A stretch of 6,098 bases of DNA from UBA1006 sp047629175 (GTDB taxonomy: Bacteria; Patescibacteriota; Minisyncoccia; Phycocordibacterales; UBA1006): assembly GCA_047629175.1 (NCBI GenBank), contig JBLHWN010000040.1:1-6098 (forward strand), written 5' to 3'. Position 1 is the stretch's first letter. Each line of letters opens with the position of its first letter. Position numbers and translations under genes: made by a program. This document shows positions 1-4,948 of this stretch, in pieces. Below the pieces are notes generated by a model. That model saw only the letters and a program-made list of their open reading frames with translations, ran no database searches and had not been told where the DNA came from.

Positions 1-1
1 C

Positions 2-490
2 TTGTCACGTGTTGATTCTCTTGGGAAAAATCTTCCTAATTTCTATTTGTACATTGATGAATTCCAGAACGTTACAACTGATTCAATTTCACAGATTCTT
101 TCAGAAGCTCGTAAATATGGCCTCGGCCTTACCATTGCACATCAATTTATCGCACAGCTCGACGAAGGAATTAAAAACGCAGTGTTTGGTAACGTTGGAT
201 CAATGGCGACATTTCGAATTTCATTTGATGATGCACAGTATCTTGAAAAGCGTTTCCTTCCAACGTTCGGAAGTGACGACATTATGAAAATTCCTAACCG
301 CCATGCCTATATTCAAATGATTGGTGATGGAAAACCGTTAACACCATTTAATATTGAAACGATGCCTCTTGATGCAGTTGGAACACAAAACCCAGATGGT
401 ATTGCTGAAAAGATTAAACAGCTTTCCTATTTGAAATATGGGCGGGATAAACAAGAGGTGCATGATGACATCATGCGCCGTTATATGTAA
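2..490 (+). CDS. TraG/VirD4-like (TraM-recognition) P-loop ATPase, C-terminal part only
   Basis: This is the last ~162 residues of a larger protein whose start lies left of the window. The TTG at position 2 is most likely an internal leucine codon. A Walker B strand (YLYIDEF, acidic pair at about residues 19-20 of the visible part) is followed by SEARKYGLGLTIAHQFIAQL, the conserved helix and Gln-bearing strand seen C-terminal to Walker B in TraD/TraG/VirD4 coupling ATPases and related DUF87/HerA-type enzymes. The stretch NVGSMATFRIS is also typical of that fold. The Walker A motif is outside the window. Known family members are hexameric ATPases at the membrane that move DNA or protein through type IV secretion or pilus-like machines; which one this is cannot be told from the fragment. 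It ends at TAA (488-490). No strong terminator follows directly; the first good one is at 611-638. Confidence 0.8.
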   Translation: MSRVDSLGKNLPNFYLYIDEFQNVTTDSISQILSEARKYGLGLTIAHQFIAQLDEGIKNAVFGNVGSMATFRISFDDAQYLEKRFLPTFGSDDIMKIPNRHAYIQMIGDGKPLTPFNIETMPLDAVGTQNPDGIAEKIKQLSYLKYGRDKQEVHDDIMRRYM

Positions 491-534
491 AAAATAAAAG
501 AATTTCTTTGTTGGTTTTAAATTTTTTCTCCTCA

Positions 535-550
535 CGGTATTTCTATACCG
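535..550. repeat. Short perfect inverted repeat in the gap before ndk
   Basis: CGGTAT (535-540), a TTCT spacer and ATACCG (545-550) make a perfect 6-bp stem. It is not followed by a T-run on either strand, so it does not look like a terminator. It could be an operator or an RNA hairpin in the 3' tail of the upstream transcript. The rest of 491-610 is AT-rich with nothing else recognised. Confidence 0.45.
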
Positions 551-610
551 ATTGTCAAAAAATTTCTCACCGCCTCAAAATTCATTCTATTTTTTACTAT
601 AACAATTTTT

Positions 611-638
611 AAAAACCTTTCTTTGTGAAAGGTTTTTT
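611..638 (+). terminator. Intrinsic terminator upstream of ndk
   Basis: AAAAACCTTT (611-620) pairs perfectly with AAAGGTTTTT (628-637) around a 7-nt loop, ending in a run of six T (633-638). It probably ends the transcript of the ATPase gene, leaving a 3' tail of about 120 nt. The left side is T-rich when read on the minus strand, so it could work in both directions. The T-run touches the ndk promoter. Confidence 0.8.
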
Positions 639-646
639 GTTATCAT
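638..646 (+). promoter_or_regulatory. Extended -10 promoter of ndk
   Basis: TGTTATCAT matches the extended -10 pattern TGnTATAAT with one mismatch. There are 8 bases between it and the ATG at 655, so transcription should begin at or within about 2 bases of the start codon. The -35 position falls inside the terminator hairpin and has no clear match. No Shine-Dalgarno sequence is present. Confidence 0.55.
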
Positions 647-654
647 AACGGCAT

Positions 655-1263
655 ATGACAACAAAAGTAACAAAAGACACTTCATTAGTTTTGGTAAAAC
701 CAGACGGAGTACAACGATCACTCGTCGGAGATATTATTAATCGATTTGAGCGAAAAGGTTTAAAAATTAAAGCTATGAAAATGGTAGTTCCTACGGCTGA
801 ACAATGCGAATTGCATTACCACAAAGACGACGCTTGGTTCCTTAAAAAGGGAACAGGGATCGTTTCTGATCTAGAGAAGGATGGTCTTCCTGTAGAAAAA
901 GAAGCAATCGAATATGGAAGAGATATCATCCGTACCGTAGTTAAATATATGACAGGAGGCCCAGTAGTAGCTATGGTTCTTGAAGGACATGCTGCCCCAG
1001 ACGTTGTTACAACATTGGTTGGAGGAACAGAACCAAACACAGCTGACATTGGAACAATTCGAGGAGACTTCACTATTGATTCATTTTACATGGCAACGAT
1101 TGATAACCGAGCTGTACGAAACCTGATTCACTGTTCAGAAGATAACGATGAAGCAAAACGCGAAACTGCAATTTGGTTTAATGATACAGAAATGATGGAC
1201 TACAGTACTGCTAATGAGCGAATTCTTTATGACGTTTCTGCTGACGGACACTGGAATTCATAA
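655..1263 (+). CDS. ndk: Nucleoside diphosphate kinase, long form
   Basis: Transfers the terminal phosphate from ATP to other nucleoside diphosphates through a phosphohistidine intermediate, keeping NTP and dNTP pools balanced in the cytoplasm. Visible signatures are LVLVKPDGVQR (residues 11-21, with the Lys of the nucleotide site), TGGPVVAMVLEG (100-111), GTIRGDF (133-139) and the active-site NLIHCSED with catalytic His159. At 202 residues it is well above the usual 135-150. About 28 extra residues lie between Tyr55 and the GGP motif, about 10 between GTIRGDF and the active His, and the tail after His159 is about 17 residues longer than in E. coli Ndk. Longer Ndk forms occur in some archaea and CPR bacteria (from memory). 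The ATG at 655 sits 8 bases after an extended -10 with no ribosome binding site. A terminator follows at 1273-1296, so the gene is a single transcription unit. Confidence 0.95.
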   Translation: MTTKVTKDTSLVLVKPDGVQRSLVGDIINRFERKGLKIKAMKMVVPTAEQCELHYHKDDAWFLKKGTGIVSDLEKDGLPVEKEAIEYGRDIIRTVVKYMTGGPVVAMVLEGHAAPDVVTTLVGGTEPNTADIGTIRGDFTIDSFYMATIDNRAVRNLIHCSEDNDEAKRETAIWFNDTEMMDYSTANERILYDVSADGHWNS

Positions 1264-1272
1264 AAATAAAAC

Positions 1273-1296
1273 AAAAACAGGAATTCCTGTTTTTTT
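1273..1296 (+). terminator. Intrinsic terminator of ndk
   Basis: Positions 1273-1294 are a perfect palindrome centred on GAATTC. The working stem is AAAAACAGG with CCTGTTTTT around an AATT loop, and the T-run spans 1290-1296. It begins 10 bases after the ndk stop codon. The flanking A-rich and T-rich runs make it plausible in both directions. Confidence 0.85.
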
Positions 1297-1405
1297 ATTT
1301 TGATGAATTGTGTACGTAATCTGTTCTAGGAATTTTCTCTGTGTATCCAGAAAAGTCAGAACCGAATTCAAAATAGTCGTTGCCCTTCTTTTTTCATTTA
1401 TTTCT

Positions 1406-1414
1406 TGATATAAT
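1406..1414 (+). promoter_or_regulatory. Extended -10 promoter of the small RNA
   Basis: TGATATAAT is a perfect TGnTATAAT match. Counting 7 bases downstream from its last base puts the transcription start at G1421, which is the first base of the closing stem of the RNA structure. No convincing -35 is seen; a T-rich stretch lies at the right distance (about 1386-1391). Confidence 0.7.
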
Positions 1415-1420
1415 AGAAGT

Positions 1421-1585
1421 GTAGCTCGTTGTCCTATAAGAACTTTGAAACGTTATGAACACGGGGCTCTTGATAGCTATAGGCTTTGGCTTATAGGTTC
1501 TGAACCCCACTTGGCTTTGTGTCAATTGTTCTATTTGGCTCAATGACTACGATAAAAAATATCTCCTTTGGGAGATATTTTTTTT
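1421..1585 (+). ncRNA. Predicted structured small RNA, 6S-like rod
   Basis: No credible reading frame covers this stretch, but it has a promoter, a rod-like fold and a terminator. The closing stem pairs GTAG (1421-1424) plus TCGTTG (1426-1431) with CAATGACTAC (1541-1550), with C1425 bulged and one G-U pair. Next, AGAAC (1439-1443) pairs with GTTCT (1528-1532) and TTGA (1445-1448) with TCAA (1522-1525). A bubble of about 14 by 13 nt follows. The top part pairs GGGG (1463-1466) with CCCC (1505-1508) and UC (1468-1469) with GA (1502-1503), and ends in an 8-bp hairpin, CTATAGGC (1477-1484) with GCTTATAG (1489-1496), around UUUG. A closed stem, central bubble and apical stem in a ~165-nt RNA is the plan of 6S RNA, which binds RNA polymerase by mimicking an open promoter. 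The 6S identity is inference; an unrelated small RNA or a cis-leader cut off by its terminator is possible. Confidence 0.6.
1554..1585 (+). terminator. Intrinsic terminator of the small RNA
   Basis: A 13-bp perfect stem (1554-1566 with 1571-1583) surrounds a TTTG loop and ends in eight T (1578-1585). It begins 3 bases after the closing stem of the RNA. It separates the RNA from the gene that follows, which has its own promoter right after it. Confidence 0.88.
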
Positions 1586-1599
1586 GGAGCAGGTACTCA

Positions 1600-1608
1600 T
1601 GTTATAAT
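1600..1608 (+). promoter_or_regulatory. Extended -10 promoter of the beta-CASP protein gene
   Basis: TGTTATAAT is a perfect TGnTATAAT match. Six bases separate it from the ATG at 1615, so the expected transcription start is the A of the start codon and the mRNA should be leaderless. The -35 position (about 1580-1585) is just the T-run of the preceding terminator. Confidence 0.7.
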
Positions 1609-1614
1609 AATGCC

Positions 1615-3009
1615 ATGAATACAGAAAAACAGATCAAGGTCACCTTCTATGGAGGAGTTGGGTGGGTAACAGGTGCGAACTTTCTCTTGGAAAATATTCC
1701 AACTGATGGGAGCGAACCGACAAAAATTCTCGTAGATTGTGGAATGTTCCAAGGAGGAGAAAACGCTTCAGAAATGAATCATGAGCCCTTCCATTATGAC
1801 CCTGCAGATATTGATATTTTGATTATTACTCATGCTCATGCCGATCATATTGGGCGTGTCCCAAAGCTTGTTAAAGACGGTTTTAAGGGTAAAATTTACT
1901 CAACTGAGGCAACGTATGATTTAGCAGAGGTTATGCTTGCTGACAGCCTTAAAATCATCTCATATGAGGCCAAGAAGAAGAACATAGAGCCAATGTATGA
2001 AACATCTGACGTAGCCCGCGCTCTTTCATTGTGGAAACATGTTCCTTATCACAATCCGCTAGAAATTCCCGGTGGGTTTACGATGACATTGCACGAAGCA
2101 GGACATATTCTTGGTTCAGCAATGGCAAAATTTAATTATGGAAATAAAAACATCCTCTTTACCGGAGATATTGGAAATTCACCAGACCCATTATTGCGCG
2201 ACACCGAAGTCATTGAGGATGCAGATTATATGATCATTGAGTCGGTGTATGGTGATCGTAATCATGAAGACCGTGAGGAACGTATTGCGAAATTGAAGAA
2301 CGCGGTGCTTGAGACTATTGCAAAGAAAGGAATTCTGATGATTCCATCATTTGCTCTTGAACGTACTCAGAACCTACTATTTGTTTTAAATGATTTAATT
2401 GAAAGCGGGGAGGTACCTAAGCTGCCAGTTTTTCTAGATTCTCCTTTAGCAATTAATATTACAGAGGTTTTCAGAAAACATGTGCATCTATTGAATGAAG
2501 ATGCTCAGGCACATTTACAAACAGATTCTGATATTTTCTCATTCCCTGGATTCAAAGAAACCTATTCAATTACTGATTCAAAGAAAATTATGGGCGTATC
2601 AAATCCAAAGGTAATTATTTCAAGCGCTGGAATGAGTCACGCTGGACGAATTATTCATCATGAAAAACAATATCTGAGCGATCCTAATAACACACTACTG
2701 TTCGTTGGATACCAGGCGGTAGGTACGGGAGGACGTGTTATTCAAGATGGAGCAAAGAAAATGACACTCCTTGGAAAAGAAGTTCCTATTAACGCTAAAA
2801 TTCAGACCATTTCTGGATATTCGGCACATAAGGATTCGGACCATCTTCTTGAGTTTGTTAACTATTCAAAGGATCGTTTAAAACATGTCTTTGTGGCAAT
2901 GGGGGAAACAAAGTCATCATTATTCCTCGTTCAACGTATTCGTGATTATTTAGGAATTAAGGCGACGGCACCGGACGTTGATGAAGCAGTAACTTTAGAC
3001 ATGAACTAA
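1615..3009 (+). CDS. Beta-CASP metallo-beta-lactamase RNase (CPSF/Ysh1-like)
   Basis: A cytoplasmic zinc-dependent RNA-processing hydrolase of the beta-CASP group, which contains CPSF73-like endonucleases and bacterial RNase J relatives. The metal ligands are in order: HAHADH (73-78), His164 in GHILGSA, and Asp185 in TGDIG. The beta-CASP motifs follow: Glu209 in IIESVYGDR (motif A), SSAGMSHAGRIIHH (336-349, motif B, His348/349), and His405 in GYSAHKD (motif C). All catalytic positions are present, so it should be active. The 464-residue length fits COG1236-type proteins without an added C-terminal domain. The frame stays open back to 1519, but the ATG at 1615 is chosen because homology begins just after it, it follows a -10 element at leaderless spacing, and the upstream part overlaps an RNA and a terminator. 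RNA substrates are unknown. It is a single-gene unit. Confidence 0.93.
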   Translation: MNTEKQIKVTFYGGVGWVTGANFLLENIPTDGSEPTKILVDCGMFQGGENASEMNHEPFHYDPADIDILIITHAHADHIGRVPKLVKDGFKGKIYSTEATYDLAEVMLADSLKIISYEAKKKNIEPMYETSDVARALSLWKHVPYHNPLEIPGGFTMTLHEAGHILGSAMAKFNYGNKNILFTGDIGNSPDPLLRDTEVIEDADYMIIESVYGDRNHEDREERIAKLKNAVLETIAKKGILMIPSFALERTQNLLFVLNDLIESGEVPKLPVFLDSPLAINITEVFRKHVHLLNEDAQAHLQTDSDIFSFPGFKETYSITDSKKIMGVSNPKVIISSAGMSHAGRIIHHEKQYLSDPNNTLLFVGYQAVGTGGRVIQDGAKKMTLLGKEVPINAKIQTISGYSAHKDSDHLLEFVNYSKDRLKHVFVAMGETKSSLFLVQRIRDYLGIKATAPDVDEAVTLDMN

Positions 3010-3033
3010 AAAGAGCTAAAAAGCTCTTTTTTT
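3008..3033 (+). terminator. Intrinsic terminator after the beta-CASP gene
   Basis: AAAAAGAGCT (3008-3017) pairs with AGCTCTTTTT (3022-3031) around an AAAA loop, with a T-run to 3033. The stop codon (3007-3009) lies partly inside the left arm. The -35 region of the next promoter overlaps this hairpin. Confidence 0.82.
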
Positions 3034-3036
3034 ATA

Positions 3037-3045
3037 TGCTATAAT
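3037..3045 (+). promoter_or_regulatory. Extended -10 promoter of the LOG-like gene
   Basis: TGCTATAAT is a perfect TGnTATAAT match, and exactly 6 bases separate it from the ATG at 3052, the same spacing as for the beta-CASP gene. The expected transcription start is the A of the start codon. Only three bases lie between the terminator T-run and this element. Confidence 0.7.
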
Positions 3046-3051
3046 TCACCT

Positions 3052-3633
3052 ATGAACAGCAGCTCTCAAAAAATAGCTATCTCGGTATACGGGGCAAAAG
3101 ACACGCATACGAAGACTTTTGAAATCCTTGAAATAGCTGAGAACCTTGGAAAAATCATAGCAGAGCATGATTGTAACGTAACGGTTCCTGCGACAACAGG
3201 ATTTCCGTTTTGGGTAGCAAAAGGAGCACACAAGGCAGGAACACAGGTGATTGGATTTTCGCCAGCAGCACATGAACGTGAACATGTTGAGGTATACGGA
3301 TTACCAACTGATTATATGAATACTATAATTTATTCAGGTTTTGGTTTTGCAGGTGCTGATCTTCTATTATCCCGCTCATCAGATGCAATTATCTTTGGAT
3401 ATGGAGGACTAGAAACAGTCCATGAGTTCTGGGTAGCATTTCAGGAGAATAAACCTATTGGGGTACTGAATGGGGAATGGGAGACTGATGAAATTCTCTT
3501 TGGGCTTCTACGTGGGAATGAAGCAACCTTTGATCATAGTCGAATTATTTTTGATGACGATCCAACGCGATTGCTTGAACAATTGATTAAAAAGGCTAAA
3601 GAAAATAGGGTTGCTGATTATCATATAACATAA
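3052..3633 (+). CDS. LOG-like (TIGR00725-type) Rossmann-fold protein with altered motif
   Basis: A 193-residue single-domain protein with the layout of the LOG/SLOG family: an opening strand IAISVYGAKD (8-17), a helix, a strand VTVPATTGF, AKGAHKAGTQVIGFSP (56-71), then SRSSDAIIFGYGGLETVHE (107-125). In the family this last part is normally PGGxGTxxE and forms the nucleotide-phosphate site. Here it reads YGGLETVHE (117-125): the Pro is Tyr and the second key Gly is Glu121, while Glu125 is kept. The Arg that aids catalysis in true LOG enzymes appears missing from the preceding GFGFAGADLLL helix. Nucleotide or nucleotide-sugar binding is plausible; phosphoribohydrolase activity is doubtful. The ATG at 3052 fits leaderless spacing. 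The gene stands alone and converges on rplT, sharing a terminator. Confidence 0.78.
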   Translation: MNSSSQKIAISVYGAKDTHTKTFEILEIAENLGKIIAEHDCNVTVPATTGFPFWVAKGAHKAGTQVIGFSPAAHEREHVEVYGLPTDYMNTIIYSGFGFAGADLLLSRSSDAIIFGYGGLETVHEFWVAFQENKPIGVLNGEWETDEILFGLLRGNEATFDHSRIIFDDDPTRLLEQLIKKAKENRVADYHIT

Positions 3634-3675
3634 ACTTAAACAAAAACACTCAAAATTGAGTGTTTTTGTTTAAGT
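3634..3675. terminator. Bidirectional terminator between convergent genes
   Basis: Two perfectly complementary 20-base arms (3634-3653 and 3656-3675) surround AA at the centre; a real hairpin would have about 19 pairs and a 4-nt loop. Each strand carries a TTTTTG run within the 3' arm. It starts directly after the stop of the LOG-like gene (3631-3633) and lies 9 bases past the rplT stop, so it serves both transcripts. Confidence 0.88.
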
Positions 3676-3684
3676 AACTTCTTG

Positions 3685-4029
3685 CTACTTGACTGCATCA
3701 ACAACACGCTTGAATGATTCAGGGTTGTTTTCAGCTAGATCAGCAAGCATCTTTCGATTGATTTTGATATCTTTTTTGTTGAGCATATCAATAAATTTAC
3801 TGTATGAAAGTTCATACTTACGAACTTCTGCATTAATTTTTACGTTCCATAATCGCCGGAAATTTGATTTCTTTTGTTTACGGTGTGCAAAGGCATGTGA
3901 TCCTGCGTGTGCAATGGCTTCTGTAGCCATTTTTTTCTTCGTACTTCGTCCGAATCGGTAACCTTTAACTTGCGCTAAGGTGTTTTTTCGTGACTTGTTT
4001 TTTGTTGTTCCTCTTTTTACTCGTGGCAT
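3685..4029 (-). CDS. rplT: 50S ribosomal protein L20
   Basis: Large-subunit protein that binds 23S rRNA early in assembly. It opens with MPRVKRG and a very basic N-terminal arm, then has the classic GYRFGRSTKKKMATEA segment, HAFAHRKQKKSNFRRLWNVK (the rRNA-binding helices) and LSYSKFIDMLNKKDIKINRKMLADLA. Its 114 residues are slightly fewer than the usual 117-120. It is the last gene of infC-rpmI-rplT, the order conserved across bacteria. Only 9 bases separate it from the rpmI stop, and no Shine-Dalgarno is visible before its ATG (AAGACAGAAT precedes it), so translation may depend on coupling to rpmI. In E. coli L20 represses its own operon; no such binding site can be recognised here. It ends at TAG (3687-3685) and terminates at 3634-3675. 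Confidence 0.97.
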   Translation of the reverse strand: MPRVKRGTTKNKSRKNTLAQVKGYRFGRSTKKKMATEAIAHAGSHAFAHRKQKKSNFRRLWNVKINAEVRKYELSYSKFIDMLNKKDIKINRKMLADLAENNPESFKRVVDAVK

Positions 4030-4038
4030 AATTCTGTC

Positions 4039-4233
4039 TTATTTGTGTGGCATGAAGCGTGCTAGCTTCTTTGCTGAAATAATAAAATTCTGTTTTGTCC
4101 CTCGTTTAGCACGGGTCGTGTTTCCACTTTCTTTCGCGTTAAAGTGGTTTTGTCCTTTTTTACGAACTTTGATCTTACCGTTTTTGGTAACCTTCATCCG
4201 TTTAGTGTATGACTTGTTTGTTTTCGTACTCAT
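4039..4233 (-). CDS. rpmI: 50S ribosomal protein L35
   Basis: Small, very basic 64-residue protein of the large subunit, of normal family length. The pattern KSYTKRMKVTKNGKIKVRKK (residues 7-26) and the downstream NH and KRGTKQN region match L35, and the C-terminus ends in LARFMPHK as expected for the family (usually a short basic/proline-containing tail). Only five bases separate its ATG (4233-4231) from the infC stop, so any ribosome binding signal would lie inside infC. The sequence there (AAAGAAAAAATAACTATC) has no good anti-Shine-Dalgarno match, pointing to re-initiation by ribosomes finishing infC. It is followed after 9 bases by rplT. Confidence 0.97.
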   Translation of the reverse strand: MSTKTNKSYTKRMKVTKNGKIKVRKKGQNHFNAKESGNTTRAKRGTKQNFIISAKKLARFMPHK

Positions 4234-4238
4234 GATAG

Positions 4239-4772
4239 TTATTTTTTCTTTACTGGTTCAACGAGAATAGCAATTCCTTTAGGACTTGGTTTATAATCAT
4301 CAACGATTTTATATTCTTCTTTGAACATAGTTAATACATTACCAAGCCGTCCTTGGAGGAATTTCTTGTCCATATATTTGGCACGTCCTCTCAAGTAGAG
4401 TTCCGCTTTAACACGGTGACCTTCTTTGAGCCATCCGCTCGCGCGATCAGCTTTTAATTGTAGATCAGCCTCTCCAGTTCCAACACGGATCTGAATGTTT
4501 TTAACTTCAACGGTGTTTTGCTTTGCTTTGATTTCCTTTTGCTTTTTCTTTTGATCGTAGACATATTTTCCATAGTCAGTGATCTTTGCAACAGGGGGAT
4601 TAGCCTTAGCAGTAACTTCAATCAAATCAAGTTCTTGGTCACGAGCAATTTTCAGTGCTTCGTCACGTTTCATCACGGTCGATGTTCCGTCGTCCATAAG
4701 GACACGAAGCTCAGACGCGCGAATACCGTCATTGATTTTCAGTCTATCGTTTTGTTTTTTGTGCTTACTCAA
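4239..4772 (-). CDS. infC: Translation initiation factor IF-3
   Basis: IF-3 binds the 30S subunit, keeps subunits apart and checks the start codon and initiator tRNA. The N-domain begins at INDGIRASELRVL (13-25) and contains the family signature NPPVAKITDYGKYVYDQ (58-74). A lysine-rich linker (75-85) leads to the C-domain (about 87-175), with IQIRVGTGEADLQLKADRA, LKEGHRVKAELYLRGR and the terminal GIAILVEPVKKK. The 177-residue length is normal. The start is set at TTG (4772-4770): an in-frame TAA lies at 4790-4788, no ATG or GTG occurs before the essential INDG, and the first in-frame ATG is residue 26. In-frame ATC (4778) and ATA (4784) are less likely alternatives. Use of a weak start codon by infC is the classic self-regulation device in E. 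coli (AUU). It is the first gene of the operon. Confidence 0.96.
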   Translation of the reverse strand: MSKHKKQNDRLKINDGIRASELRVLMDDGTSTVMKRDEALKIARDQELDLIEVTAKANPPVAKITDYGKYVYDQKKKQKEIKAKQNTVEVKNIQIRVGTGEADLQLKADRASGWLKEGHRVKAELYLRGRAKYMDKKFLQGRLGNVLTMFKEEYKIVDDYKPSPKGIAILVEPVKKK

Positions 4773-4867
4773 TGTGATTAGTATGTATTAGTTTAAATAA
4801 ATGTATATGCAGTTTTTCATTGATAGAATCAGTAAAAAAGGGCTGTTTAGGCCACTCATATATACCT

Positions 4868-4898
4868 ATGATACTAGTCGAATAGGCTAATAAGTCAA
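4868..4898 (-). promoter_or_regulatory. Candidate promoter of the infC-rpmI-rplT operon
   Basis: On the minus strand, TTGACT (4898-4893) is a 5/6 match to the -35 consensus. It is followed after 16 bases by TAGTAT (4876-4871) or after 19 by TATCAT (4873-4868). This would give a leader of roughly 90 nt before infC. A weaker alternative is CATACT (4785-4780), which would make infC leaderless like the plus-strand genes. Confidence 0.45.
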
Positions 4899-4913
4899 TA
4901 CATAACTAGCCTA
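4883..4913. repeat. Inverted repeat flanking the infC -35 region
   Basis: TAGGCTA (4883-4889) and TAGCCTA (4907-4913) are perfect reverse complements 17 bases apart, enclosing the candidate infC -35. A further TTTAGGC (4846-4852) is complementary to GCCTAAA (4909-4915). This could be an operator between the two divergent genes or an alternative RNA pairing; neither is shown. Confidence 0.4.
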
Positions 4914-4927
4914 AAAGCACTATTTAT

Positions 4928-4936
4928 TGGTATACT
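4928..4936 (+). promoter_or_regulatory. Extended -10 promoter of the small membrane protein gene
   Basis: TGGTATACT matches TGnTATAAT with one mismatch. Twelve bases separate it from the ATG at 4949, predicting a 5' leader of only about 5-6 nt, too short for a normal ribosome binding site. Confidence 0.5.
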
Positions 4937-4948
4937 TGTGTTACTTTT

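Noticed and set aside
2..4. TTG at position 2 as the real start of the ATPase
   Set aside because: The visible part begins just before Walker B; the family needs a Walker A domain upstream, so the gene is cut by the window edge.
598..603. TATAAC as a -10 element before the 611-638 hairpin
   Set aside because: Transcription from it would end after about 28 nt at the terminator, and no gene follows at a useful distance.
816..1073. Minus-strand open frame inside ndk
   Set aside because: Antisense shadow of a well-supported kinase gene.
1490..1510. tRNA-like T-arm (GGTTCTGAACC)
   Set aside because: The loop is too short for a T-arm, and no anticodon arm, acceptor stem or CCA fits around it; the bases are better used in the rod structure.
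1519..1614. N-terminal extension of the beta-CASP protein from an upstream TTG
   Set aside because: The extra residues overlap the small RNA and a strong terminator, have no family similarity, and the ATG at 1615 follows a perfect -10.
3046..3285. Minus-strand cysteine-rich frame opposite the LOG-like gene
   Set aside because: Antisense shadow; the cysteines arise from complement of Ala/Thr codons and no promoter or family match is seen.
3689..4270. Plus-strand open frames opposite rplT and rpmI
   Set aside because: They are antisense to clear ribosomal protein genes, and their Phe/Leu-rich translations reflect reverse-complemented Lys/Arg codons.
4518..4791. Plus-strand open frames opposite infC
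   Set aside because: Shadow frames antisense to IF-3 with no family features.
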